Shown here: piece by piece, positions 44,522 through 53,059 of the stretch | Position numbering within the stretch: the stretch's first letter is position 1 | How the letters are laid out: each line of letters opens with the position of its first letter | Origin: Riptortus pedestris | Taxonomy: Eukaryota; Arthropoda; Insecta; Hemiptera; Alydidae | Assembly: GCA_019009955.1 (NCBI GenBank) | Contig: CM032233.1 | Span: forward strand, 18,586,501-18,650,500 | Direction: 5' to 3' | Length of the DNA stretch: 64,000 bases | Translations under genes and position numbers: made by a program | Notes under the pieces: generated by a model | Database searches by the model: none | Told to the model about the DNA's origin: nothing | What the model saw: the letters and a program-made list of their open reading frames with translations, nothing else

Positions 44522-45385
44522 CGTGTGGTGGGTGTTTGTCACCTCTGTATGCCACGGCAACCTTCTTCTTTTCCTTGTTCGTCTCTCTCAAAACAAAAAC
44601 TTCCAGCTCATGGGAACAATTCACAAGGTGTTTTATATATATATAATGTAAGATGTGAAAAACATCAAAGGTGAAAATCATTAAATTAAATTATTTATTA
44701 ACGTCCACTTTTTTGCAACTAAGACTAATTGAGACGGGTTACCTACAGGTTACCACCCGCAGGATGGGACTAAGGATTTTATTTAATGATTATGTCTCTA
44801 AATAAATTCCATTGCCCAGGCGGGAATCGAACTCGCCACTGTAGGTTTACCAAGAGTCAACGCTTTAACTCACATGGCTAACCTGAGCCCTGAAAGTCAT
44901 TGAGTAATTTGGCAATATTTTCATGTTCGCATGTGTAAATGCTTTTCAAATGGACAGGTTTTTGAAATGATAAATAACATTAGGCAATTTTTTTTGTAAT
45001 ATATCCTCACTGAATAAAAATAATTATTTTTTTTTAATCACATAATAATAGCCTAAGAATAGGACTAAACAAATATTCTGATTTAAAGCAGCATTTTGAT
45101 GAAAGGCAGCATAAGTGGTATATTCTAAGCCAAGAGTAACTTTTTTAAGACAACCTTTCAGGATGAGAAGATGATCTAGGTTTTAAGTTTGAGATCAGTA
45201 CTCTCATACGTTTTTACCTGTATCAGGTCGAAGTATAATCCAGCGAGTACCATGGCTGCTCCAGCAATGAAAAATGGCAAGGATACTTGTTTTAAGATAG
45301 CCCATACTGAGTCCTGATCATACCGCTCCTCGTCGCATATTTCAGGCCCTATCTTTAAAGCACTACTATTAGGGCTAGTCTCCAT
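30537..45385 (-). CDS. SLC41A1: SLC41/MgtE-family magnesium transporter
   Basis: SLC41 proteins are membrane Mg2+ carriers related to bacterial MgtE. Exons in coding order: 45385-45218, 44018-43839, 42963-42819, 36775-36629, 35097-34950, 34145-33940, 32667-32516, 30713-30537. All introns are GT-AG and phases agree, giving 440 codons. Two MgtE domains show as an internal repeat: [20 protein letters not shown] in the first and [20 protein letters not shown] in the second. [16 protein letters not shown] is also diagnostic. Hydrophobic helices fill most exons. The start is METSPNSS at 45385; a further upstream in-frame Met at 45511 is less likely because an acceptor-like TTCCAG precedes the exon at 45396. 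Human members have about 510-570 residues, with a longer N-terminus. Which paralogue (A1, A2 or A3) is uncertain. Confidence 0.93.
30909..31147. mobile_element. Short TTAA-type MITE
   Basis: TTAA at 30909-30912 is followed by CCCTCCCAGTACCATGGGGT. The inverse GACCCCATGGTACTAC occurs at about 31124-31140. The body is 230 bp and AT-rich. It abuts the next element, whose ends resemble it, and both are in the last SLC41 intron. Confidence 0.55.
31154..31895 (-). mobile_element. piggyBac deletion derivative with long terminal repeats
   Basis: TTAA at 31154-31157 and 31892-31895 flank inverted repeats of at least 35 bp with few mismatches, reading CCCTTCCAACACCACGGGTC on the left and, in reverse, CCCTCCCAATACCACGGGTC on the right. 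Both continue GACAATCACAGACTA. A minus-strand frame (31465-31154) encodes [20 protein letters not shown] then an acidic Glu/Asp-rich repeat region that runs into the terminal repeat. This resembles the acidic N-terminus of piggyBac transposases, with the rest deleted. Confidence 0.7.
32282..32303. repeat. 22-bp perfect palindrome
   Basis: CAAAGCCACTA is followed at once by its reverse complement. Just upstream lies CTAACCCTTTAATTGCG, similar to the outer ends of the TTAA elements in this window, so it may be a stray terminal fragment of one. Confidence 0.55.
32516..32667 (-). CDS. SLC41A1: SLC41 exon (VPGHILFA)
   Basis: It encodes [40 protein letters not shown] and [11 protein letters not shown]. 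These are two membrane helices. VPGH.LF is conserved in the family. The donor is CAG|GTCATT. Confidence 0.95.
32668..33939 (-). other. SLC41 intron, no recognised element
   Basis: AT-rich intron. Short open frames at 32987-33229 and 33468-33665 show no recognised homology. Confidence 0.55.
33940..34145 (-). CDS. SLC41A1: SLC41 exon ([17 protein letters not shown])
   Basis: It encodes [40 protein letters not shown], then a loop through [17 protein letters not shown] plus one base. PVINGIGGNLVAIQASRIST is the second MgtE-domain motif in relatives. The stretch [13 protein letters not shown] parallels the family loop. Confidence 0.96.
34343..34713. mobile_element. Candidate solo LTR
   Basis: The 371-bp segment begins TGTTACGG and ends TGTTACA, flanked by GTATA and GTATT, a 5-bp target duplication with one mismatch. 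It contains AATAAA near 34619. It also holds unusual palindromic blocks (GAATGTCGACATTC; CATTCACTGGTGAATG). No internal retroelement coding sequence is nearby, as expected for a solo LTR of Gypsy/BEL type. It lies in the SLC41 intron 34146-34949. Confidence 0.4.
34950..35097 (-). CDS. SLC41A1: SLC41 exon ([15 protein letters not shown])
   Basis: It encodes [40 protein letters not shown] and PVILAMLIS plus two bases. It ends at the donor GTGAGT. It matches the family's SGWEPVI.AM.ISS link into the second domain. Confidence 0.94.
35680..36069 (+). mobile_element. R1 repeat, right half
   Basis: It starts within a module (ATTAAATTTGCAACAACATT), then GTAACAGAGATATTTTGAAA, a C-run and GCCATTAACAAACTTGGTCT. 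A short TATATA tract, GACTTCATTTTCATCATCTC and a decayed right end, GATTTCCCTTAAAG.. TTGTTAAAA, follow. It lies in the SLC41 intron 35098-36628. Confidence 0.7.
36629..36775 (-). CDS. SLC41A1: SLC41 exon ([15 protein letters not shown])
   Basis: It completes Ala and encodes [20 protein letters not shown] then [20 protein letters not shown] and ATSLYKTI plus one base. [14 protein letters not shown] is the ion-path signature of the first MgtE domain. Confidence 0.96.
36976..38472 (+). mobile_element. piggyBac element, TTAA-flanked, internally shortened
   Basis: TTAA flanks both sides (36976-36979 and 38469-38472). The left terminal repeat begins CACCTTCACTGCGGAGCC and the right, in reverse, CACTTTCGCTGCGGATGCCC. 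Subterminal CCTCGCATACGTTGCGAGG palindromes occur near 37029 and 38301. The element is about 1.5 kb, shorter than autonomous piggyBac, and carries a broken transposase. It sits in the large SLC41 intron 36776-42818, in the opposite orientation to the host gene. Confidence 0.9.
37213..38011 (+). pseudogene. piggyBac transposase pseudogene
   Basis: The first frame has [16 protein letters not shown] and [21 protein letters not shown] frame shift near 37450 moves to [20 protein letters not shown], which holds the first catalytic Asp, then a stop. The frame resumes with [40 protein letters not shown] (second Asp) and [12 protein letters not shown] (third Asp region). The three Asp positions are thus all still readable, but a frame shift, a stop and loss of the C-terminal zinc domain make it inactive. 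The N-terminus is also short. Confidence 0.88.
39075..39113. repeat. (TA)n microsatellite
   Basis: About 38 bp of TA repeat in the large SLC41 intron. Confidence 0.9.
39659..40825 (-). mobile_element. Decayed mariner with imperfect terminal repeats
   Basis: The plus-strand left end, AACCAGAGTGATTAAAAAGT then CTGCGTTTCTTTGTC, pairs imperfectly with the reverse of the right end (TACCAGGATGATTCGAAATT then CTGGATGTTTCTTTG). The length, 1.17 kb, fits mariner. Minus-strand fragments include [32 protein letters not shown] and, near the 3' end, [17 protein letters not shown], all with mariner counterparts (GDEKW..., LPxRWQKVI). Many stops are present. Confidence 0.7.
41900..42690 (+). pseudogene. 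Decayed mariner transposase, second copy
   Basis: Plus-strand fragments in mariner order are VWWDYEGIM near 42261, then [20 protein letters not shown] and NARPHTSS (here the catalytic Asp of HxDNAR is absent). [20 protein letters not shown] and [10 protein letters not shown] follow to about 42660. The opposite orientation and sequence differences show it is separate from the mariner at 39659-40825. Ends were not found. Confidence 0.65.
42819..42963 (-). CDS. SLC41A1: SLC41 exon, two membrane helices
   Basis: It encodes [40 protein letters not shown] and ASLASLLL plus one base. The acceptor is TTTTACAG and the donor GTAATA. It corresponds to the family segment LKQVQATVVGFLA..SVATAFIASLL. Confidence 0.93.
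42964..43838 (-). other. SLC41 intron, no recognised element
   Basis: AT-rich intron with nothing recognisable. Confidence 0.6.
43839..44018 (-). CDS. SLC41A1: SLC41 exon ([20 protein letters not shown])
   Basis: It encodes 60 codons: [20 protein letters not shown], then [20 protein letters not shown], then [20 protein letters not shown]. The [15 protein letters not shown] motif is shared by SLC41 members. Both ends are phase 0. Confidence 0.96.
44486..44514. repeat. (TG)n microsatellite
   Basis: A short pure TG tract of about 29 bp, followed by TATATATGCGTG. Confidence 0.9.
44683..44890 (-). mobile_element. tRNA-derived SINE, full-length copy 2
   Basis: The minus-strand head is GGGCTCAGGTTAGCCATGTG then AGTTAAAGCGTTGACTCTTG. 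The B box is GAGTTCGATTCCCGCCTG. The family body has GTGGTAACCTGTAGGTAACC and GTGGACGTTAATAAATAA. Target duplications TGAAAATCATT (44672-44682) and TGAAAGTCATT (44891-44901) flank it, one mismatch apart. It is in the SLC41 intron 44019-45217. Confidence 0.85.
45218..45385 (-). CDS. SLC41A1: SLC41 first coding exon seen
   Basis: It encodes an acidic N-terminal tail ([20 protein letters not shown]) and the first membrane helix, [20 protein letters not shown], ending LIQ. The donor is CAG|GTAAAA. An acceptor-like site at 45396-45397 suggests that an untranslated or further coding exon lies upstream. Confidence 0.85.
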
Positions 45386-45395
45386 GTCGTCTTTG

Positions 45396-46014
45396 CTGGA
45401 ACATTCATAACGATAAGGTGAGCAATTTATAAAATATACAATGTTAAATTTTAAATATTTTGTAACACAACTTTCACAGAACAAGCTGAAGTTTTTATAT
45501 GTGTACTTCATATTTAAACTGTATTAATACCATATTTATTCACTTATGAAATATATGGATAAAATTGAAGTATATGAATGATTGCTTGCAACAACAAAGT
45601 TGTCTAGGGTAAACTATCTTACTTATGGAGGAAGTTATCTTAAAATGAAAGGACTATATCTGTTTATATACAATAATAATTTTAAATTCATGATTAACAA
45701 AAAATATTTACTAAATAAATAAATAAAAGTTTAAAAGATGCCATTATAAAAAAAGTAGTAAGAGTTGAAGTGCTATTATATTCTCACTATTACAACTAAT
45801 ATACTGTCAAAATAATAGTAGTTTATTCGAGAAACTCATTTTTTTTTTTTTTTCATTTAGTAGTTTTCTTTAAGGAAATAAGCTATCATGGTCACTCACA
45901 TAACAAAATGCCATGAAATATTTGTGAATTCTAGAATATGAGTACCAAAAACAAAGTGTCCTTCAACTTCGGTGAAGTTGTGCTTCTAAGTGTGAATCAA
46001 AAATAAATCTAATT
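45396..46014. other. Upstream of SLC41 exon, nothing definite
   Basis: AT-rich. It may be an SLC41 intron leading to an unseen 5' exon. No promoter motif was recognised. Confidence 0.4.
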
Positions 46015-46154
46015 TTTTTTATTTATTAGCAAATTTCCTTTAAGGTCTATTGAGGTCGCACTCATGACCTGACTTTAGAAAAGTCCGTCACACAATAGAG
46101 AAATCTGCATACTGGTAACACAACACCACCCTGATTAAATACAAACGGTAATGA

Positions 46155-46310
46155 GAAATATTTCAGTTAATTAAAATAAATTCCCAACTGAAACGGCTTC
46201 TGAATTGTAAGAATAATTTATATTTTAATAACTCAAATTTTAGTAATCCAAGAACTAAAGAAGGGGGAGGATGAACAGAAAGTATTTGCATAAATCTCAC
46301 AAAGTAACGA
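46155..46310. repeat. R3 dispersed repeat
   Basis: The segment around CAAATTTTAGTAATCCAAGA and AAGAAGGGGGAGGATGAAC reappears in reverse at 57770-57895 and forward at 58120-58240. Its left part with AAACGGCTTCTGAATTGTAA reappears in reverse at 58035-58100. The class is unknown. Confidence 0.55.
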
Positions 46311-46669
46311 AGGTAAGGTAAGGTTAGAAACGACAGGTAAGGTTAGAAGAAGGTTCCACCTGACCCCAGCAGTTACGGCCGACCTATTCCGACTATACCC
46401 GACCACAGACTTCATAAAAATGCCAATATCTCGGTTAATATTCAAGATAGAAAATAAATGTATATAACAATATTTATAGTAAATTTAATTTTCAATAAGA
46501 TTGATTCTATACAATTTTTCGATCCGATGCATAATAACGGAGATATTTTGAATTTCCGAAAATCCCCCTTCTAACCCCCCCCCCTCCCTCTAGTCTTTTT
46601 ACATAAAACGGTTAAATATCGAGTTTCGTAACGATCAAACAAAAATTGCGACCGCTAGAGCGTTAACAG

Positions 46670-46671
<2 letters not shown>

Positions 46672-46741
<70 letters not shown>
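46672..46741. repeat. (CA)n(TA)n tract inside R1
   Basis: Compound microsatellite at the position where every long R1 copy has a TA tract. Confidence 0.9.
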
Positions 46742-46745
<4 letters not shown>

Positions 46746-47260
46746 GAACGGACCTCATTTTCGTCATCATCTGGGTAGGATCGATGGACATTTGAAGAAA
46801 ATTTTCCAAAATCGCGTCATGAGTACGACCTCAATAGCTGATTTCCCTTAAGGGAAATCTGCTAAAATGTAGAAATAGAAAACATATGGTAAGATTAGAT
46901 CAATAGCATGCCACACCAGCACGAGGGAAATTTATTTGATTTAGGCAGCTATAACTGATGGACGTTTTTATATTTGTATCTGAGACCCATTAATCAAACA
47001 AATGGATGGTTAAGAAATATAAGCCGTGTACCCCAGCATGATGCAGAACAAATAAACCCCTTGTGATAAAAGATTCACTTCATTTTAATATTAGTAGTGA
47101 GAATGTAAGCGATCTCGCACCGAAATCGCTTGCCCGTGTACTCGACTATTATCCAGTCATGTCGGCATCTACTGTACTGTACGCTATCGATAGGTACGAC
47201 AACAGTATTATATATACGGGCAGAACCAGTCCACATATATAGATATTGTTAATTTGTACT

Positions 47261-47883
47261 AAAAAGTCTGTCACGCAGGGGCTGCGTTAACTAAACAGAT
47301 TTCCCACGTGCGCACATATTTGCATTTATTTCAAAACTTAAAAGTTCAATGAGAACAATACTTAGTATTGAAGCTTCAAATAAAGTGCTTCATAACATAA
47401 TAGAATATTGTTAATATGAGATGAGTAGGAGTGGGGCTTTAGTGAAGACCGAAAACTAAAAAAATGCAAACATCTCAGTTAATAATCAAGAAAGTGAAGA
47501 AATGTACATACCAACATTTATAGAAAATGTCATTTGCAATAAAATTGGTTCTATACAATTGTTCGATCCGACGCATATTAACGGAGATATTAAGAATTTT
47601 AGAACTTCTCCCCCTCTATACCTCCCCTCCCCCTAGTCCGATTTCAGTCGTTAACGAACTTGATCTTTCTTTTTGTATGAAACAATTATATATCAAGTTT
47701 GGTAACGATAAGACAAAAATTGCGACCGCTAAATCGGTAACAGACAAATATATATATATATATATATATAGTTTTGAACGGACCTCATTTTCGTCATCTA
47801 CTAGGTAGGATCGATGAACATTTGAAGAAAAATTTCGAATTCCCTTAAAAAATTCGATTTTCCTTACGGGAAATCTGCTAAAA
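47261..47883 (+). mobile_element. R1 repeat, single-module copy
   Basis: Left end AAAAAGTCTGTCACGCAGGG and GCTGCGTTAACTAAACAG. Then one module (AGTAGGAGTGGGGCTTTAGT, GAAGACCGAAAACTAAAA), the GCGACCGCTAAATCGGTAAC block, (TA)n and a slightly altered right end, TTTTCCTTACGGGAAATCTG then CTAAAA. It is 623 bp long. Confidence 0.8.
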
Positions 47884-49594
47884 CTAGTATCCAATTTTCC
47901 TAAAAAAAAAAATAAACTCCTCAAAAATACGTTATTTTTCACCGTGTGCTTTTCGGTTAAAAGGTTTTACTTATATTTCGGTTTGCGCAGTAGTCATAAT
48001 AGTTTAGAGATTAGCTGTTCGTGGGAGAATTCAAGACAATTTACGTAGTGAGTGATCGACGTTCAGCCCTGTCAACCAACGCCCGTTGAAATGAATTGTT
48101 GCCAGCAGACGGACGGGGCTCATTGATCCGAGGGCGACTAGTCAGGTCACCAGATGCCAGCCCACCAGTTGAATCTACGAGAGGCAAAGTCACATCAGAT
48201 TTCAGACCAATTTTTACTCACTAGACTCGAGTCCCATCCCCTAGCCCTCACTAACACGCAAGAAGCAAACATGATCTAATTTTCTCAATGGCCACACATT
48301 CAAGTGCTGAACATGCCCGAGTTGGTCGGCTTTGATCTATAGTGTGAATCATTATTACTGTGTTTTTAATAGCTCAAAAACGTCTACTAAACACTTTTTT
48401 AATTGCATTCAATAACCAGTGGTTATTTTTAACACTAATAAGATATTGTATCATCAAGTTATAGGGGTTAGTAGGATCGTCTAGTAGGGAAGAAATACTT
48501 TTTATTGTTTGAATATTTTATCTGAAAGAGATTTCATTATACGGGAAGAATCGAATACATTTCACAAATAGACGACAGTGACTTAGGGTTATGGTTGTAG
48601 GGCACGGTTCGACCATAGGAAGAAAGGCATGTGCTTATTGACGAATAAGAAGAACTACAATCCACAACTTGAAAACAGATTAAATCAAATTTTAAATGGA
48701 CATTCTCCGGAATTCGTAATGCAGCTTATCATCCCCTTGATTCTATGTCATTTTTCTATTATGCTCTCTTTACTAAAATTGGTGTATTCATTTGCGGGCA
48801 CTACAATTCAATTAGCTCATGTTGTTGGCCTCTACACACAAGTGTTTCTTTAGCCAAACTTAAAGAATGCTCGTGCTGTAAATCATTTTCATGCATATCA
48901 CTTTATGTATTCTTGGACCCATTGAGATTAGTAATTGTAATTTCATCTGTCTGAGGTTTGTTAACATTCACAGGCCTTCATTTTATATTTCTTATTTTTT
49001 TTTAAAAAAAGCAGTTTTCCTAGTTTAAACCCATTTTAAAGTCCACTTGTACCCATCAGATTGCCTCACTTTAATATAAGTATGTATAATGGTAAAACCA
49101 GGAAATTCGCCGTGTACTTGAACATAATTAAGGATGATCTATTTGCGGACATAAACGGGAGTGGCTGGGGATGTATGGACATTTTTTTACCTACATACTG
49201 TTGCAAATCTCCCTTTGAACTCTCTTTAACTATACATACAAAAGTATCAGTATTTAACAATTTTTATACGATTTATGGACAGCCGTAGTCGGCATTTTAT
49301 TGTCCTCTTCTATTTCTCCTAAGTGGACTTATGTTATATATTTTTACATATCTTTCTGATAATATAAGAACATAAGTATTGATTCTTTTACGGTATTATT
49401 ACAATATTTAAGTAAAAAAAATTATATATATTTAATGAAATTAAGCTCAACTGACATCATGGGAGGAACCTTCGCCTAGAATAATATGAGGTATTGGAAA
49501 TATGTCCGAAATGGCAGGTATTAGCTCAGAGGTGAGGCAGCCTATGTACCCTGGAACTTATGATAATATGATAGGCGACCGGAGAACCTAAATA
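47884..49594. other. Unassigned stretch with a GC-richer block
   Basis: From about 47985 to 48300 the sequence is noticeably GC-richer, with several CpGs. It could be a promoter/first exon of an unseen gene or a transposon piece. Plus-strand frames at 48629-48954 and 49061-49288 encode 69-75 residue peptides (for example KIGVFICGHYNSISSCCW) that were not recognised. No splice-consistent gene could be built. Confidence 0.35.
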
Positions 49595-49823
49595 TAAGTC
49601 GGTCACGCAGGTGTTGCACAAACTAAGCAGATTTCTCACCTGCTGGCATATGACGCTGATGACAACATCTATTCACTTTCTCTCTCGTAGTAAGAAGTCG
49701 ATGTAAAAAGGAATTAAACCTATGTAAGCTGGTCATGATATGTTTAGAGACTGAGCTACTCCCAACTCAAGTTAATCGGGTGAGTAGAAGTGGAAATTTT
49801 CTAAAGGTTGAACCCCCCCCCCC
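49595..49823 (+). mobile_element. R1 repeat, left-end fragment
   Basis: AAGTCGGTCACGCAGGTGTT then GCACAAACTAAGCAGATTTC is the R1 left end, followed by the region up to GTGAGTAGAAGTGGAAATTT. It is cut off by the next R1 copy at a C-run. Confidence 0.6.
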
Positions 49824-50404
49824 AAAAAAGTCCGTCACGCAGGGGCTGCGTAAACTAAGCAGATTTCCCACGTAAAGTTATACAATAGAGAAATCTCCAT
49901 ACGAGTGCCGAACAGTTACGGAAACGGCCGAACTAGCTTTCGGCGGAAACGAATAGATGCGACCATTGCCCGTCCGTTACACTTAATAAAAATGCAAATA
50001 TCTCGGTTAATATTCAAGATAGAGAATACATGTATATAACAATATGTGTAAATTTAATTGGCAATAAGATTGGTTCTATACAATGATTCGATCCGGTAAC
50101 GGAGATATTTCAAACTTTCGAAATTCCTCCCCTCTAAACCCCCCTCCCACTGGTCCGATTTCAGCGTTAACGAACTTTTTGATCTTTCTTTTTACATAAA
50201 ACGATTAAATACCGAGTTTGGTGACGATTAAGTAAAAATAGCGACGTCTAGACTGTTTACAGACAAATATATATAGAGTTTTGAACGGACCTCATTTTCG
50301 TCATCTCCTGGGTAGGATCGATGGGCATTTGAAGAAAAATTTCGAAAATCGCGTCATGAGTACGACCTTAATAGCTGATTTCCCTCAAGGGAAATCTGCT
50401 AAAA
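49824..50404 (+). mobile_element. R1 repeat, single-module copy, intact ends
   Basis: It begins AAAAAAGTCCGTCACGCAGG. The module ATATCTCGGTTAATATTCAA, a C-run, the TTAACGAACTTTTTGATC block, a short TATATATA and the right end TAGCTGATTTCCCTCAAGGG then AAATCTGCTAAAA follow. Compared with the copy at 51222-51804 it is nearly colinear. Confidence 0.85.
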
Positions 50405-50670
50405 TATACAAATAACTCGGTTATTATTTGAGGTAGAGGAAATGTGTACAGAACGTTTATAGAAAATTAAGTGTACGATAAGATATAAACAACCAGGCTC
50501 ATAATAATTGAGATATTTCAAATTGTCTCTCCCCTCTCTTTCCTGTATGAAGTCATTGTCTAATAAAATCTGAAGGTTGTCATGAAAGAGTCAACTTGAA
50601 TATTATAATAATAACATAAAAGAAACAATAATAATGTGAAACTGTGAACAGAGAATGCGAGGTGCAATTT

Positions 50671-51100
50671 AAAAAAGCCCGCCATGCAGAGGCTGCATAC
50701 ACTAAGCAGAGTACCCACGTGCTGGAATGACTCGCTGGAGATCTCATCTCACCATCCATTCTCTAGTTTTCCCTTAATACGAAGTCTATGCAAATAGAAA
50801 TGGAAATTTAAGCTTGACTTGAGGTGTTTAGTGACCGAGTTACTCAAAGTGAAAACCGGATGCGTGGCAGTGAGCGTTCACTGAAAGCTGAAAACAAAAT
50901 AAAGTACAAATGACTCGCTTAATATTTGAGTTAGGAAAATATATACAGACCAAGAATTTCTAGAGTATTAATTCTATGAAATGTTTTTGATCAGACTAAT
51001 AAGAACAGAGATATATCAAATTTTCTATTTACTCTCCTCTAAGTTCAAATTCTGATATTAATGAATATTATCTTTAGTTTCACATGAAACATGATGTATT
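50671..51100 (+). mobile_element. R1 repeat, diverged and truncated
   Basis: Left end AAAAAAGCCCGCCATGCAGA then GGCTGCATACACTAAGCAG. A diverged first module (GACTCGCTTAATATTTGAGT, AATAAGAACAGAGATATATC) ends after TTTAGTTTCACATGAAACAT. No second module or right end is present. It resembles the first module of the 4083-5137 copy. Confidence 0.6.
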
Positions 51101-51221
51101 GGTCATTTAAAATTATCGAGAGTAGAATGTAACATATTTGCATGAATCTATCTTACATAGCAAGTGTCTCGATAATTCCATATTTGCTATTTATGCTTAG
51201 AATTAGAGGTTTCATTATATT

Positions 51222-51804
51222 AAAAAAGTCCGTCACGTAGGGGCTGCGTAAACTAAGCAGATTTCCCACGTGAAGTTATACAACAGAGAAATCTCCATAC
51301 GAGAGTCCAACAGTTACGGCCAAACTACGTAGTTTCTGGCGGGAAACTCACTCGTACGTTACACTTAATAAAAATGCAAATAGCTCGGTTAATATTCAAG
51401 ATAGAGAATAAATGTACAGAACAATATATATAGTAAATTTAATTTGCAATACGATTGGTTCTATACAATGTTTTGATCCGACGTATGGTAACGGAGATAA
51501 TTCAAATTTTCGAAAATCCCCCCTCTAAACCCCCTCTTCCACTGGTCCGATTTCAGCCATTAACGAACTTGATCTGTCCTTTTGCATAAAACATTTAAAT
51601 ATCGAGTTTGGTAACGATCAAACAAAAATTGCGACCGCTAGAGCGTTAACAGACAAATATATATATATATATATATAATTTTGAACGGACCTCATTTTCG
51701 TCATCTTCTGGGTAGGATCGTTGGACATTTGAAGAAATTTTTCGAAAATCGCGTCATGAGTACGACCTCAATAGCTGATTTCCCTTAAGGGAAATCTGCT
51801 AAAA
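51222..51804 (+). mobile_element. R1 repeat, representative single-module copy
   Basis: This 583-bp copy has the left end AAAAAAGTCCGTCACGTAGG then GGCTGCGTAAACTAAGCAG, AAGTTATACAACAGAG, CAGTTACGGCC, and the module ATAGCTCGGTTAATATTCAA. GGTAACGGAGATAATTCAAA, a C-rich tract, CAGCCATTAACGAACTTGAT, TGCGACCGCTAGAGCGTTAA, (TA)n, TTTTGAACGGACCTCATTTT and the perfect palindrome GATTTCCCTTAAGGGAAATC plus TGCTAAAA follow. Confidence 0.85.
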
Positions 51805-51858
51805 CATATTAGTTAGTTGTTGGCTTAATGTTAGTGCGAGATGAATACTAGTGGGATA

Positions 51859-52040
51859 GTTGGGGGTTTACTGAAAGCTGAGAATAAAATTCAAATAATT
51901 CGCTTAATATTCAAGATAGGAAACAAATGTATAGAACAAGAATAATAGGAAATTAAATTTGACTCAACATAGGATATATAATATTTTTTTTTATCCAACT
52001 CATAATTACGGAGACATTTCGAATGTTTAATTTTTACGTT
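51859..52040 (+). repeat. R1 module fragment
   Basis: GGGGGTTTACTGAAAGCTGA, AATTCGCTTAATATTCAAGA and CTCATAATTACGGAGACATT mark a decayed R1 module without ends. Confidence 0.5.
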
Positions 52041-53050
52041 TTTATAGTCGCCAAAAATATCACTATAAAAGCCCGTCTCGGAGTTCCTTCGTAAACAAAG
52101 ATGATTTCCTCACATTTGATGAATCTCACGTTTTATTTTTTATTTATCCCCGGTATATTTAGTGATATAGCTAAATATTAAAATCACGTGAATGGCAGTG
52201 CGAGTTCTCTAAGAAAGGAAAAAAGACAAATAGCACGTGCAGGGGAAGTAATATCATTTAAAAATTAAGGAGTCTCAATTTATACTCTTTGATAATTGTA
52301 AGCAAATCTTCAAAAGCAATAAGTGAATTCAAGGAAAATCCGGCGATGAATGAGTGAACATAAAACGTCGAGTTACGAGCTCAATTTTAAATATTTTTAT
52401 ATTACCCAAAATTTTATATAAAGGGTCAAACAGCTTTAATATTATGTCAAGGAAGAAAATGTTTTAACGACGCGATTCGTTTTTCCCAGTTTATGACAAG
52501 TCCAACTTAAATGCTATGCAAAAGAGAATTATAACTTGGGAGTCCATAATCAACCTGTCAATCACAGTCAGCTGTGCCTGGATGGTAAGCCACCGTAAAT
52601 AATAACAGTCATAACAGGTTACTGACCGTCCTAAACGAGGACATCCTTGCCTGGAACATTTTGGGACTGTCATATTCACTTCATGTTGGATTCACTCCGT
52701 TCTCGTTATATCAACCTCCACAGAATCGTCTAGAGCAGCTCAAAGCTCAAAGGAAATGGCACCTCGCGAATCGGATCCTGGGCCGAAAGGATTTTATAAT
52801 ATAGGCAAAATAGAAAAAGTTAAAAATATATTTATTTATTTATATCGAGGGGTTGATTGAATTAATAAGTAGATACTTCCAGCATGTAATATATTTTTTA
52901 ACACAAAATATTTTAGCAATGCACCTAGGTCATGTGAATTATGTATGTTGATATTTTATTAAATACTTCACTTCTTTTCATTTAAATAACCTCATTCACA
53001 TACATCTTTCTATCTCACCCTTAAAGGAGAAGGTGTTTTCAGATGATTTT
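52041..53050. other. Unassigned; weak open frame on minus strand
   Basis: A GC-richer patch at about 52480-52790 has a 62-residue minus-strand frame (52679-52491) with CSRQGCPRLGRSVTCYDCYY, which was not recognised. A left-end-like R1 scrap (AAAAGCCCGTCTCGGAG) is near 52068. The SLC41 5' exon could lie in this direction, but no evidence ties it here. Confidence 0.3.
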
Positions 53051-53059
53051 CTTTTATTA

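Larger units (their letters stand above)
46015..46867 (+). mobile_element. R1 repeat with inverted right-end fragment at its left
   Basis: At 46027-46075 an inverted, decayed right end (TTAGCAAATTTCCTTTAAGG, TATTGAGGTCGCACTCATGA) abuts GTCCGTCACAC. From 46411 a forward module (ATATCTCGGTTAATATTCAA), C-run, GCGACCGCTAGAGCGTTAAC, (CA)n(TA)n and a perfect right end with palindrome and TGCTAAAA follow. Between them, 46155-46310 carries another repeat that also occurs at 57770-58240. Confidence 0.7.

Noticed and set aside
44403..44681. Overlapping frames on both strands around the TG tract
   Set aside because: Driven by the microsatellite and not by any known family.
45386..45511. Upstream start at 45511 for SLC41
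   Set aside because: The extra 42 residues look like translated intron, and an acceptor-like site separates them from the conserved part.
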